Part shown: in pieces, positions 21,541 to 34,400 of the stretch
How positions within the stretch are numbered: the first letter of the stretch is position 1
How the letters are laid out: every line of letters starts with the position of its first letter
NCBI GenBank assembly: GCA_946894095.1
Contig: OX335641.1
Location: 8,264,501 to 8,328,500, forward strand
DNA length: 64,000 bases
Direction of reading: 5' to 3'
Source of the DNA: Incurvaria masculella
Lineage: Eukaryota; Arthropoda; Insecta; Lepidoptera; Incurvariidae
Position numbers and translations under genes: made by a program
Notes under the pieces: generated by a model
The model's database searches: none
What the model saw: the letters and a program-made list of their open reading frames with translations, nothing else
Told to the model about the DNA's origin: nothing

Positions 21541-24500
21541 ATTAATATACAAAATATTTTGTGTATTATAGTTTATCAATCTTTAATTTGTTACCATAAT
21601 AAAATTGTATTTGAAACGCTGCAAATTTAACTCTGCCCATTTTTTCGACTATTTTCAATGAATAAAAATTAAAGTTTATAAAGAATAATAGACTAAAAAC
21701 AATGTTTATAATTCATTTGTTATCGCTCCCTACATATTTAATGTGTCATACGCATTTTGGTGTTTGGCGTGTGAAAGTATCAAGCACGTGCAATCACAGC
21801 GATCTCTTCAGTCTTCATCTCCCCAATTAGTGGTAGCTGGCAACAAAAGAGAGAGACCTATCACCGGGGGATTACTTCGTAAGACTCCGGCCGTTAACTC
21901 AACAAAATTACGTCTAGAGCAGTGGATAATATCTTTTATACTTCCATGTGGGAATGAATTGTAGGAATTATTTTTTGTTAACTAAATTACTAAAATTTGG
22001 GAACTCCGCAATTTTTTTTTATTTATTTCTTATAATTTAGATTTAAAATGAAAAATGTTTAAAGTTTCATGTCAACACACGAATAAATAATTGAAAAATA
22101 TTTTCGCTGTATCCGCAAAATGGAAAGGAAATATTATGCAAACGATGTCATTATGCAAATAGATCCAACGCAAAATTACAACAAACGCACCGCACGTATC
22201 ATTGAGCAGAAAAACTCGGAAAAATAAAGAAAATATGCAAATACCCTTTAAGACTATTCAATTAAGCGTTGTTCTGCATAATCACATCGCATTTAAATAA
22301 TGGGCGGTCAACTGCAAAGGTTATTGGGTTGATGTTAACCCTTTTGAGTCCTTCATACTGCTTGCCAAGCGCCAACATTTCTGCTGGACGCCCAGGAGTA
22401 ATACGTTAACCACGAAGTTCAATGGCCAGAAATTGGCCGCATTGGAAAATGTGTTGCAATATAATTTTTGATTTGTAACATTGAGAAAGTGTTTGTAGCA
22501 TTTAGATCTAAGTATCTAGTTCATTATTGTGGATGGAAAACTCGTAAAGTTTCTTTGCGGATTATTATTTTCTGAGTTGATCGAATCAATAGTTAAAATC
22601 TTTAGAAATATGACGTAATATTTTTTTAAACTTAATAACTGCAAATCAAAGTACGTTTATACGTACCCACTTAAAATAATAAAAGGCAAGTTTCTGGGAA
22701 AACAACAAGTCCCTTTGGGAACATGGGCGGGAGGGCGATATGATGAGTCGTTCGGGCAGAATTTATGTGTTAAATTATGTGTTTGGTTCAAGTTTCTAAA
22801 TCGATTTCAAAGTAACTTTTCGATGAGCTAGATTTTTTCAATTTTAAAATGTTTATACCCAGCTCAGGACTGCAAAACAAAATATAGAAAAAAAAAAAAT
22901 ATCAACCGCGATTTATTCAAACTTTACTTTCTTGAAAACGAAAAAACGTGGGGTACAATATGTAGATAAGATAGAAGAAGATATAGTAGAAGATAGTATA
23001 AGTTTATTTTTTATTGTAAAATATAAAATGTATAACCCTGTATGTGAAACAATAAATAAATACATAATGGCAAGCAAGTTGTGTAGAGAAGCCGACGTAC
23101 TCCCACGTTTTTGGTTTTCGAAAAAAAAATGTGTCTTCAAGCTGTGTACGATTTTTTTAAATCCATATATTTTATCATGTATTGTCTCTACCCTACCTAA
23201 ACATGTTACGTAATTTGTCGTTAATAATATCATCAACTATTTTATATGGGTCAAACTAAATACAGACTTAAATCTCGGCTGAAAAGAAAGTGGTTGCACA
23301 TCCTTGCCTTTGCTTCGTATCTTCCAACAAGAATGGCACAGGTGTTGCCGCTATGTCACGAGACCTCAAACCGAGGACGATTATCAAAACACTACTTCAA
23401 TGTTATTAAACAGGGATACTTACGAGAGCTTTAGGCAGACTATACGATAATCCGAGTCTCCAGTTCAATCGCCTTAAATCTGTACCTTCCTAAATAATAA
23501 TCCACGTTTATATGTAAACAATTCGCGAAAAAATAACATAATCTGCATATCGAGTAAACGAGTTGGGCAATGGGGAGGTGGAGGGGGGTGCGGCGCGACG
23601 GAAGAAAAAGGGAATAATATATGAGTAGCGAATGAGCTTCCAAATGACAAACATTACTCGAGCTTCCAATTCGGCTGAATAGCTGCGCATCGCTCAGGCG
23701 GCAAATGTGATGTATGGAGTGATGCAAATTGAGGAATATATCTACAGTACGGAATCAGTTTTCACGTAATGTTTAAGCCAAATACTTCTGTAAGCGCGTT
23801 TGGGAAAATCGATCAGAGTGTGTGATCAGAACAGAATTTCGCGCACCCATCTGCTTTACTGTACACATAATTTTATTTGTATAAAGAATACCACCTCCCC
23901 CCCCCGCGGCGTCTATTGGTCGTTTGACTCAGTTAGAAACAAAATCAATCTGTTTTTACTTACGCCAAAGAAGTATAAGTTCTTATTATACTTACACAAA
24001 TATTTGTTTTGCTTTTTAGACAATTGCTTTGATTTAAAATAACGTTTAGTAAGTTACGCTTTTTTCAATTTGTTCTCAATGAATATTCGATTTTTTTTAT
24101 TTCATTTAAAACAATCTTTAAATAACTGATAATTTAATATAGGACCTTTTTTTTTTTACCCGACTGCGCAAGAAGGAGGTTATGTTATTTATCTATTAGA
24201 ACTGCATATACCACTATCAAAAATATCACTTTGAAGAGGTGACTATTAAAAATAACTACATTTTATGTCGTTTTCAAAGCTGCGTAAAAGGACACCCTTA
24301 GAAGCTTTCGCTTACAAAAAGCTACAGTAAGCACTGAATATTAAGCCTACAAAGTGTTTGCCCCGGGCCAACGCCTAATATGCTAATATGAAAGGCAAAT
24401 ATACAAAATATATCCCGCTCGATTCTCCTTTCAACTTTGGATGAAAAACAGAATTCTCGTTTGCGACGCAGGTAACCGTTATTAGGAATATTTGGAACCA

Positions 24501-25149
24501 TAAGTAGATTACATGAAATATTTGGTTTGAGGCTTTTAAGATTAAGCGATTGTTTTTGTTGCAATAATTTTATAAAATATTGCGTAATAATATATTTAGA
24601 GGCAAAGAAGAAATAATTTAAAGGAAATAATACAATAATAACGAATGGGTATGTTATAAAGAAAATGTATAAATGGTACACACATTAGAATTCAAATTTG
24701 TAGAATGTATTCAAATGCCAAGTTGATGACATATTATTTTGATAAGGTAGAAGACATTTTGGATTTTTTTATCAGTATTTAACATTTAAAATATACCTAT
24801 TAATTTGATTTTGGAAATTATAATGTATTGTATATAAGGTAAGATGAAATTCTGTAAACCTGTATCTCCGATATTGAAGATGCTATAATGAAATTTATTT
24901 TGAGTCATTCTTTTGAAATCGAGACTAATAAATCTACAAAAATTCATCTCAATAACACTAAAAAAAACCATTCAAAATTAATGTTTAATAAAGACGTATA
25001 TATCTTGGATTGTAAATATACTTTGGATGGTTTGCTTTCCTACTTTATAGCAATTTTTAAATTATCGGTGGTCAGTTACAATGTCTTGGAATTTATATTT
25101 TTTCGGATTTGCAATAGAAATGGGTGCAGGTAAAGTCAAGAATCCTTGG
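21541..25149. other. AT-rich non-coding stretch
   Basis: No coding domain in any frame. The longest open frames (107 and 93 codons at about 22913-23236) are opposite-strand images of each other. A C run at about 23889-23898 and the phrase 'cccgactgcgcaagaaggagg' (24162-24182) are the only notable items. The latter is a remembered lepidopteran repeat motif without a partner here. Confidence 0.4.
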
Positions 25150-25154
25150 AATGG

Positions 25155-25990
25155 ATTTATTTAGTTTTATTTATTTATTATAGAAACTTAACAGCTATTT
25201 ATGGTTACAAATAGTACAGGTCAAATTGTTAAGCCAATTATAAAGTTTCACAATTTGAAAATTTTGTTGACGTTATAGGTACCTATGATGTAAGAATACC
25301 AATTCAGAAATATCCTAAAGGTTTATCGGACATATGTGGGGGGGGGGGGGGGAATGCTGGAATCTTTGTAAGAAGCGTGAGTAGGGTGTGTGGGTGTGAG
25401 TTGTGTGTGTGTGACAGGGAGGGTGTGTATGTATGTGTGAGGAGTGCGTAAAGGTTGTGTTAGGGTTAAGTTATGTTTTATTTTTGACATTTTTCATCTT
25501 TAACACAGATGGTGATCTTTGAGAAGCTCTTTAATTTTTTTTGCAAATTTAGTTTTGGTTAAGTTGAAAATATCGATTTCACAGAATTTTTTGTCGTTAG
25601 TTTCCATACATCTGTTAATGGCGTACCTAGTGTGACAACTATGGGTTTAAAACAAATCAACACTGCGCGTACGTACCGGAGCTGCGCGTAGTGAAATACG
25701 CTTTAGGATATCCGGGCAGTCGATATTATTATTCAGGACATTGTATAGAAATATCACATCGGCAGCGCATCTCCTCTGCTCGAGGGTCAGTAGTCCATGA
25801 TGGTAAGCCGCCTCTTTGTAGCTATCAAAAGTGATATTTTCTCGGAAATTAAGTTGTTTCAAGAATTTTTTTTTTTGCTTTTTTTCGCTGTGTTTGTGTT
25901 GAAAACGAAGGGGACCAGATCGGCGACGCAAACTCCAATACGCTGCGGACATTAGACGTATTAAGAATGATAGTCAGTAGATGTTACATA
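25155..25990 (-). mobile_element. 5'-truncated LINE, same family as the 57.5-60.7 kb element
   Basis: Minus strand. It ends in (AATA)n-type sequence at about 25156-25186, preceded by 'agctgttaagtttct', which matches 'agctgttagttttcc' just before the tail at 60665. An ACAC-rich 3' UTR (here read as GTGT at 25380-25450) corresponds to 60487-60555. The coding remnant is described separately. Truncation is near 25990. A run of 15 G (25338-25352) interrupts the 3' UTR. Confidence 0.8.
25647..25975 (-). pseudogene. C-terminal reverse-transcriptase fragment
   Basis: The stretch 'KQLNFRENITFDSYKEAAYHHGL' type sequence (25647-25865, minus strand) aligns by eye with 'KHLNFRSNVRFDDYKEAAIHHNL' type sequence of ORF2 at 59990-60060, followed by 'LEQRR...VLNNNIDCP...RTRS'. 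Upstream, 'VRSVLEFAS' and 'IWSPS' appear in a different frame, and the switch occurs at an A-rich run (about 25868-25890). The palm motifs are gone. This is a dead 5'-truncated copy, more diverged than the duplicated LINE and therefore older. Confidence 0.8.
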
Positions 25991-26574
25991 AAAAAGAACT
26001 GAATTAGTAAATTATTTATTTTCTTTCGCCCTACAGAAAATATCCTATTGAAGCACGTGACCAAATCAAAGTAAATTGTATATGACGTGTACAATTTAAG
26101 ATGTCAATATAAAACACACCTACTTTGATTTCAATTCGAGTAAAAAAGCTAATCATTTATTTCAGAATTTGATATAAAATTAAACAAAAAATACTAAAAA
26201 GAAAAAGAATCTGAGTAATACTATCAATTTCTAACGTTGGTTTAAAAATTAGAAACATAGTTATATTATTTCGCAATACTTTCGAAGACGATTTGTATGT
26301 AGATCACTCAATCTGTGGTTAAATATATTCCCATTTTGGTTTCGCCATAATTCATGTTGCCTTCAAAAATCAACAAAAATAAAAACGTAAAAAAGACATC
26401 TCCCCAACCTCCAGACCCGGAACATGATAATAATATATGATCTGCACTAAGACAAGCGAGATCGATGAAGCATGCCACAGGAATGATGAATTGCTTGTAC
26501 AATTCTTGTATCAAGACAAAAACGTGCTCACATTATCTACAATTAATATATGTCTATGTTTAAAATAATCCACA
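25991..26574. other. AT-rich non-coding stretch
   Basis: Nothing identified. Confidence 0.4.
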
Positions 26575-26710
26575 TTCATAAAATCCAAAAAGCACAAAGT
26601 CCAATTAGACAATATGCTTTTTGGACTTTATGCTTTTTATAATCAACACAAAAAATACATACTTATGGACTTTCTGGGTTTTGGACGTTGTGCTTTTTGG
26701 ACTTTATGAA
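26575..26710. repeat. Hairpin with 30-bp arms
   Basis: 26575-26604 pairs with 26681-26710 with two mismatches. The 76-base loop itself contains 'gctttttggacttta' again, so the motif occurs three times. It could be a tiny foldback element or a transcribed hairpin. Confidence 0.8.
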
Positions 26711-27009
26711 AGCGACCCTGTTTTCGGTTCAAGCGCGCATACCAGTTTTTTTTATCATTTAAAGCAATTACAGCCCCCTTTTCAAAGAACCTGTATGTTG
26801 ATTCGTTCAACTTTTCTCTAAAAGTGTTGATATTACTTTAATCATTGAGATGAGATTTATTGAACAGTGACATTTATGACAAGTATGACGATTTGATTTG
26901 TCTGATAGGTATTATAATCTAGTAAAAATGATATTTAAAAAAATATATGCAGCCAAACATAGAACCTCCTCCATTTATGAAGTCAGTAAAAATGGAAATG
27001 TATTAGGTA
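26711..27009. other. Non-coding stretch
   Basis: Contains 'gaacctcctccatttatgaagtc' (about 26962-26984), a diverged version of the element end seen at 2139 and 43819. Confidence 0.4.
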
Positions 27010-27330
27010 ATGTTGTTTTTTTTTTATTTATTAGAAGGAAAAACAGAAACAGACAATTAAATAGTGAATATATATAGAGTAGGTTTACATTAAACTAGCC
27101 TATTTCCTAACTATTCCTTACGGAAACATTTAAACACATATAAACAAAATTAAAACTAGATGTGCTGTTGAGTCAGAGTAAAAAGCGCTACACTAAGTGA
27201 GTAAAAATATAAATATGTAGGCAATCATATAATAATAAAATATATAAGACTATCCAGAAGTTAATTGAGATATATTATTTCTGATTTTGCGTTTTGTTAT
27301 CCTTAAAACATCACACAATTCATACACAAT
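27010..27330 (-). mobile_element. Possible LINE 3' end, minus strand
   Basis: Read on the minus strand the block ends in 'tttccttctaataaataaaa' followed by A. The remaining sequence is AT-rich without coding. This is a weak call based only on the tail. Confidence 0.2.
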
Positions 27331-28974
27331 TATAAATTAAAATAACCCAATGATGCCTTTTAACAATAACGGTTATTCGGTGTGGAGAATCGGTTTTCGC
27401 CGTTCAAACGTCCACGTTGGCTGCGAATATTATATCGGTGGGTAGGCTGCGACATGCCGGCGGATGAGGGTAGTCCGAAGTTTTGCCTTTTAATGTTTGG
27501 AATCGCTTGGAATTCAGACTTTATTTAAATATTTTTAGAAAGATGGGTATGTACCCAAATGTTCTTCTCCGGATTTAAAATTACATGTCTGTTACTTTTT
27601 AAATTATATTGTAAATTTTATGTAAGAAATATAAAAAAGAGGTGAAGAGGACACAGTAGAAAGACAGAAGATAATATCCCAAGAAACAACTACACCTAAA
27701 TCAGAAATTCATATTCAAATCAAATACCTATAGATCGTTTATATAGAGCATCAACTGAACTGTGGAATTCCCTCCTTGCCGAATGCCTTCAAAAATGGTA
27801 TAAAGAAGAACTTGAGCGGCCGGAATGGTTTTGGTAGCCTTTATGAAGATCATGGGCATCATCAGTCAACTTGAATTGAGGGCCTGGAGTAAACCACGCA
27901 TCTCAAAATATGGTTTCATGCATTTTGCAAAATAAAATCTCTAACAAGATCACACAGCAATGCCCTATTTTAATTATCCGATCGTTTTTACATTTTCCAG
28001 GACATATTTTTCTCCGTTGCGCATGTTTCACTGTTTTCAATCAAGGCTTTTTCATTCGCCAACAGAAAATGGTTTTCCAGATACATTCGCAATCACTGCT
28101 ATGTTGGTGGCGAATACAGAGCATTGTTGCTGAAGCATAATGCCAAAATGTGTAATGTTAGTTAAGTACATATATAGTTAGAAAATGTGATCACAAATCA
28201 GGCACATTCTATTAGTTTTCCTAATAAATTATGAATTATAAAAACTGGCATTTTGAAATATATAAACTGCGGTCACAATGTATCCGATTTTGCAAACATA
28301 TTATGCAGCATTCATTCTAACGTTGAGGAATAATAAATAAGGAACTAAAGTTTGCATTTTTTTCTATAATATCTCTTACTCACGGAAAATTGTAACATTG
28401 CTAACAATTGCGATTACTGCCTAGGATCAACTATAAACGATTATTCCTAAAAATTTATTCAAAATAAACTTGCACCTTTCAAGTTCGCGAAACCGTATTG
28501 CCTTTTGTAGTTCGACCTGATTCTCATGATTCCTTTATCATTGGATACCAAATATATCGGCCATCTGCGGCATCGCGCACCCGTAAACAGTACATTTTAC
28601 AAATATGATGTAAAAAATAGTTGTAAACCTAATAAAACATGTAGACAATTTTCATATAAATATATACATATTAGTAGATTATTCATGAGTTTTTAAATCA
28701 TATACAGGTCGCAGCAGATAACTACATCTTAACTTCAACGTGACACTAGCAGGAGACATATTTGGGTTATATCGCCCTGCCAGTATTCTTATTGTCTGCC
28801 GGTACCTGTAACAAATTTCAAACAGTATTGGTTTGAGCAGTTCGTAGCTAAGGGGCCCGGTTAATTGCATTCATCATGGGTCATGGGATCAATTGCTAGC
28901 CCCGTTTATGCATCACTTTCTTCCTCTTTATGAGCTAGATAAGAGCATTTCATCACAAATGCGAGCTGTTGCAT
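27331..28974. other. Non-coding stretch
   Basis: No domain-bearing frame and no copy of the other repeats recognised. Moderately GC-rich near 27400-27480. Confidence 0.4.
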
Positions 28975-29240
28975 GGAATCCATGTAAAACTGAATAGTCA
29001 TGTATCGCATTGGATGGAAAGGTGGTTGCAACGGCAATAAGAAAATGTCGATGTTTTCTAATGTAGCCGCTTAACGTAGCCGTGCTCACAAAGGAAGGTC
29101 CAGGACCTTGCGTCTCTAGGTCAATGGTGCCTAATTCCTTTGGGAAACGGTGTATTGGGCTAATATCAAGACGGCGCGCCGTCTTGATATTAGCCCAAGT
29201 TCGGTATTAGCTATCCATGTCCAGTTACATAAAAAATGCC
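28975..29240 (+). repeat. Family A copy interrupted by a palindrome
   Basis: Contains 'aaaggaaggtccaggacctt', 'ttgggctaatatca' and 'tccatgtccagttacat', in the same order as the copy at 30205-30395. The usual sequence after 'ctaatatca' is displaced by the inverted half of the palindrome at 29155-29198. Confidence 0.65.
29155..29198. repeat. Perfect 44-bp palindrome, no spacer
   Basis: The left half, TTGGGCTAATATCAAGACGG plus CG, is followed at once by its exact complement. An AscI site (GGCGCGCC) is at the centre. The left part is ordinary family A sequence; the right half is its inverted copy. Confidence 0.97.
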
Positions 29241-30204
29241 TAAAATAACGTAATGGTTAAATAATAGTTGATGAGAGTACAAAAATGTTGCTTACTCTCA
29301 GAATGTTTCAGCACCATTAAGATAAAAAAAAAAAAAACCACAGTGGCGTATTGCTCTGTACTGTATCAACCCTCGCTCGCCATTGTTCGATCTATTGAAG
29401 CCTGTAATTAAACCCTATGGAAACGATATTTGCACAATTTGGTCAGAAATTCTATTCCTTAGCTGGCTTCAACGATATTTCTGGATTGCATTCTGTTGGT
29501 TATATATAAAAGTCTAATTTATTTCTTATAATTCTAACTTCTCAGTTTAGTTATTATTTCAGAAATGTGTAACTGCGCTAAAGACAAAAATCGTAATAAA
29601 AAACTGCCAAAAAGTAATCTCTCTATCTCACGGTTAAAATTAAATGAATAGAAATAAATATGCAGGGTGGTTTTAGATAAGGCATCACACCGAACGTTTG
29701 TGTCGTTTTGTGATGAAACACATTACCAATATTCCCACGAGGCAGAGAAGATGATCTTCTCCTTCGACGCTGGCAGCGAAATAAGCAAATAATATATGTG
29801 TCGAACAAACGATGTTGATACATCCGGGTATTGTAAAATAAATGTTTATGCATTCTAAACTCATTGTTTTGTGGAAATCAAATATTTCAATTGAGAAACG
29901 GTCCTGGTTGGGATATATATATAATATATCTGCATAGTGGTAAAATATATATAAAACGCGCTTGGATACTCCGTATGATCAAATATTTAAAAACAACTGA
30001 TCAAGGTGTTAGTTACCTTTACGTATAAAGGGGTTCCAAACCAAATGAAATCGATCGTGACGTATGGGTTTCGGCACGCACAAAATATTATAGTTGGGGC
30101 CCAATGCATTTGCTGGCATGTGGTAAGAGACGACTAAATGAATCGTCATATGTGGTTCAGATTCCACGTAAAACTATAAGTATACTTAATAAAAGGTACT
30201 GTTA
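29241..30204. other. Non-coding stretch
   Basis: AT-rich. A 12-base A run lies at about 29326. Nothing identified. Confidence 0.4.
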
Positions 30205-30395
30205 TTTTCGTCCGCGCTGGATTAAATGAGCGATGGTCGAAGCTGCAACGAAATTGTCTGTGTTTTCCATCTAGTTCAATGTATATAGCCGCGCAATATA
30301 AGGAAGGTTCTGGCATGCCGCCTTGTTCCTATCTTGTTGTTGGGCTAATATCATTACAGTAAGTCTTCCATGTTCAGTTACATAATAAAAAGACA
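30205..30395 (+). repeat. Family A copy
   Basis: One of the better copies: 'gcgatggtcgaagctgcaac', 'gtgttttccatctagttcaatg', 'aaggaaggttctggcatg', 'gttgggctaatatca' and 'ttccatgttcagttacat', in order. Confidence 0.65.
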
Positions 30396-30999
30396 GTCGA
30401 ATGAACGTACAGAAAATAATCAATATCCTGAATTTCTTGAAATATTAAGAAGCATTGTTCCTTTCTTACTTCGTTTCACTTGCTTATACATCCGTATCGA
30501 TGTGACGATAATTCAAATTTAAATTTATTTGTTCGCCTCCCCTCCACCCGCGCCTTATCTCGTCACATCGCACGAGGCGACACGTCTCGAAAAATATGCA
30601 ATTTTCTAATATATTTTTATTGCCTTTATTTATGGGTTCTCTCTTCACGTTCGTATTTCAGTTGACAATAAGATGTTTTGATCGATTATGAATACTCTAC
30701 AGTATCGCTACGATTGATTAAATTACTTCTATCGCCTTAACCGTACACCCTCGATTACCACGAGCTGCAGCACCTAGGTATAGTTTGTAGGTTTGTTGAG
30801 AAGAAGACATTACTAGCTAATGTCAGATGTGAGCGGAAATGTCGTGCCCGGGCGGCCTAGGAGAACGTACCGCGACGTCACACTTCGTGTAACACTTGTA
30901 ATCAATGTAATACTTCGTAAAGGTCAGGTACGTAGCACCCGTAATCGTAGACAATGTATGAAAATATTTAGTCTGTAGATGGAGCGAAAGAGATGTGCT
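30396..30999. other. Non-coding stretch
   Basis: GC-richer patch at about 30840-30900. No gene recognised. Confidence 0.4.
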
Positions 31000-31062
31000 G
31001 TGATTGTACCGTATGGCGCTTTATCACCTCTGCCTACCCCTCCGGTGAAGTGGCTTAAAGGT
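31000..31062 (-). repeat. Dispersed repeat family E, minus-strand copy
   Basis: On the minus strand, 'ggaggggtaggcagaggtga' and the following ~20 bases ('aaagcgccatacggtacaat') match 62554-62593 ('ggaggggtgggcagagatga', 'cgcgatacgttacaat') with few differences. The phrase 'ggaggggtaggcagag' is remembered as common in lepidopteran genomes. Confidence 0.6.
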
Positions 31063-31440
31063 ATGTTTGTAAATATTTATTTAACATTGTAATCAAATTC
31101 AACATATGTATATACATATTTTAAAACTACACACGTACAGACTCCCTTCTTATTCTGTGCTCATAGTCAGCCACCAAGTAAAAGCGATACATTAGGCATA
31201 CATTCAGCTGCTTATTAAAAGGTCATAAGTTTTCCGATGTTTATTAAAAGTAAATGGTTGGAAGGCTTTCCAATTTATCAACAACGTTGTTATACGGTCT
31301 CAAAAATCACTTGAAACGTTGCGTGTCGATGTTCTAGCAGTCGGCAGAGGCGTTTGATTGTTACTGGAGGAGTAGCCTTTACTGGTTTGTGTGCTCGGAT
31401 CTTCCTTACGCTTAAAATTTGGCAAGGTTTGCGTTAAATA
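31063..31440. other. Non-coding stretch
   Basis: Nothing identified. Confidence 0.4.
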
Positions 31441-31617
31441 ACAAATTGGGTTTCTTAGTATGACACGTAGATCAGTACCCTGTGCCCTCTTCAGCGTAAG
31501 TATGTTTGTTAGTTGCTACACCCCATGCTGACACATGGTAGAAAATGCCCCTGGCATTAAGTTGTACCTTTTGCCCGAATTTTGAGTGCAATAAACATAT
31601 ATAAATAAATAAATGTA
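31441..31617 (+). mobile_element. LINE 3' end
   Basis: The block 'ccctggcattaagttgtacc', then 'gagtgcaataaac' and an (ATAA)n tail (31603-31617), matches the remembered 3' terminus of lepidopteran LINEs ('ggcattaagt...gtgcaataaa' plus simple repeat). No coding is left, so it is a severely 5'-truncated insertion. Confidence 0.5.
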
Positions 31618-33099
31618 ATAGTAAAGGTTGCGCCTAATGTGGCAAAGGTTTTTCACACCAGGTCTTTTTGTTTAGTTGAATATCTTTATTTGTAAACTTT
31701 TGTGAATGTAAATTTAACGCAGTAAGGATTTAATTTGTCATATTTTGCATTATTAAAAAAAAATACTAGCAGTGAAATACTTACTCGGAATACTTGACTA
31801 TAATAAAGACTAAATACTAAGAGTAAATTACCCCTATATTACAAAGAATAACCGCGGTATAAATATATGCGTAAACATCCGTAAAAAGTATTTGTTCTGA
31901 CTCAGCTTCATACTCCCCATAGCCAATAAAAGGTCGGGTCATCGCCTGTCTAACTGCGTTATCCAAAACCCACGATCAACCCTCAACAAAAGCGCGTCAC
32001 ATTTGCACAACCCGCTCTGAAAATCCAGCGCCTACTTTATGTGACGTCTTGCCATATCTGTCAAAGTGTAATCCAATAAATTTGTGGATATTTAAAGGAA
32101 AACGACGTCGTTTGACGGTTAGCGGCGTCTCGCATGTCGGTAATCCCTTGGGGCGCCCGGGACCCATCTGCGCTGAAGGGTTAGGTTAGCGACAAATAGA
32201 CCATAGCAAATAATAAGCGACGCGATAAAAGAATAAATTAACAGCAGCGGGGGGCTGAGTCTTCGTTGCGTGGGCTACTGAGGAGCATCTGAAGGAGTAT
32301 TGGTGATAAACTGATATCTTTATAGAGCAGTGTTGCATACGTTTTTTACCCTCTTTATCTTGCTCTTCCTTGCAGCCGTCCTGCGCCTTTATGAGGCATA
32401 AAAGCCCAAAAAATAAAATTTTCCCACTTCTCTTGAATTATTCCACTTTATAGTTCTTTTGTATCAATACATTTTGGTGTTTTGAGTTTGACAATTCTGA
32501 GATTAAACAACATTTTTAAACTATATAAGCCTATAAAAATATTTTAATAAGGCAGCATTAATCTTCACCACACCTCACTATACCTACCCAAAAAATTCAC
32601 AAAAGCACCTGAAATTTTGACCTGCGTTTGTTTGTGAACGCGCAAAGTCGAGCTTTCGTTATTTTTCATGTGGAGGATTAATCTTAAAAATCTAAATATT
32701 ACCACTGATAAGTTGCAGTGCTGTATTGACTTCGGTATTAAGACCCTAGGTTTAACAGGAATACATGATTTGAGCGTCTCTATGTATAAACATGACAATA
32801 AAAATATAATCTAAATTGATCACATTTTCCTGATGAATTCATCTTGTTTGAATTATGTTTTTGGCATCCATGTTTAGGTAGACCAAATAACTCCTCTCTT
32901 TAAAAAAAGGGGTATAGTATGCGCTCTATATAAATCTTCAATGTTTTCCGTTTCCGCTGCTACGCTGCAACTAATCCTTTACACGGACGACTCCACGCTG
33001 CGTTAGTGCACACTTGACGATATTTATGGGGGCGATACCGTTTTATGTAGAGCTTTACTCATTACACCGGATCTTACGCAGATATACATATATATGACA
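31618..33099. other. Non-coding stretch
   Basis: A GC-richer patch at about 32100-32180 includes 'aagggttaggttagcg', a two-unit TTAGG-like trace. Nothing else identified. Confidence 0.4.
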
Positions 33100-33355
33100 T
33101 TGGAGTAAGTTCAAGTTCTATCGTGTGCATAGTATTTTTTTTTTCTTTGGTTAGTTTTTTGTTTTTTATTTTATCTTTCTTCACGTGCCTTGCTTTTTAG
33201 ATAGATCTAATAACATACAGATCTGTATGTTTCGGTGGAAAGCGTAGTGGAGATAAGTTAGGTTTTTTTTTAAGTATTGTTTGCATTGTATGTATTTGTA
33301 TACTTGTTTCTGTGTCTTTTCCTTAAATAAATAAATACATAAATAAATAAATAGT
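33100..33355 (+). mobile_element. Possible LINE 3' end with (AAAT)n tail
   Basis: T-rich 3'-UTR-like sequence ends in AAATAAATAAATACATAAAT and further units (33324-33352). It is only a tail signature, so confidence is low. Confidence 0.3.
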
Positions 33356-33795
33356 GCCTACAAAGATTTTGCATTTCAAGAGAGATAAGTACCAGAGCAT
33401 TAAGCTCGGTTTGGCTCGTTTGGTTTCAATGTGTGGATACATTTAGTTGCCAGCAAACTGCTTTAAATAAATAAATAAATATTAAATTAAATCATAAAAG
33501 CCAATATTAGTAGCAGTTCTCATTACCTTAAACATCATAAACAATAACAAAGCTCACAGTTGAATAAAAGTAAATAAAAAAGTCAATAATTGAGTAATGG
33601 AGCCTCCTAAAGGTTGCTTCGGATGCCACTGAAAGGCAGTTCGTATATAAACTTAAAGGTAGTGAATGGTCTAGATGTGTAGCACTAAAACCAAAACAGT
33701 AATAAAAATGTCTTGGGGTATAACTGTGCCCTGCGCCACCACTGCTGTATTAATACTTCCTTCATATGTGGTATTAGCCTTAGAAGTACGTTCAA
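33356..33795. other. Non-coding stretch
   Basis: Short (AAAT)n at about 33464-33480. Nothing else. Confidence 0.4.
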
Positions 33796-33915
33796 GCTCT
33801 AGATCTGCATGATAGATGGCATGGCATCTAATTCCTTCGAGAATGTGGTGTATTGGGCTAATATCATAACAGTAATTTTGTGGTTTAAGCAATCCATGTC
33901 AGGTAGCATATGAAA
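33796..33915 (+). repeat. Family A fragment
   Basis: 'ggcatctaattccttcgaga', 'gtattgggctaatatcataa' and 'atccatgtcaggtagcatatg' match 29125-29225 and 30340-30390. Confidence 0.6.
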
Positions 33916-33929
33916 AACGATCTCCAAGT

Positions 33930-34135
33930 ATTTTCCTCCACAAAAGCAATCCATCGCTACCAACCGCCAGAGCTACACAAAGAATCCGGAGTTCGCGCGC
34001 TGTAAGCCAGCGCGGAGTTCACTCAAGCACGAAAGAGAGGCCTCGTTAAAGCGATTACGCGCGCGGCTGTCAGCGGCGCGGCGAGCCGATCACTCGGAAA
34101 CTGGTGCCCACTCCATCGAGCGAGCGATATTTTAT
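33930..34135. other. GC-rich island, candidate host regulatory or 5' exon block
   Basis: CpG-dense core ('cgattacgcgcgcggctgtc', 'gcgcggcgagccgatcac') within AT-rich DNA. No long frame. It stands out by composition only. Confidence 0.3.
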
Positions 34136-34400
34136 TACAGGCATTCTGTATTTTTATAGAGATGTTAGAGAATGCTCGTGTTAGTGGATGATTTCGGCAG
34201 AAACCTCATACATGAAGGAAGAGGTTTTTTTCAGATTGATCAATGCGCAGGCTCCATTGGAAGTAAAAAGGATCATCTATAAAAAATCCTTTTTATAGAA
34301 AAAAATACAGATTTACGAATTAATAATGTTGGTCGATTTAACTCTTAGTCGTCGGTTATAGGTGTTGGTCAGAATCTCATACAGAAATCGTATTCATACT

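Noticed and set aside
25338..25352. Functional G-quadruplex in the G15 run
   Set aside because: A single homopolymer in a dead LINE 3' UTR. It may be a length-error region, and nothing supports a role.
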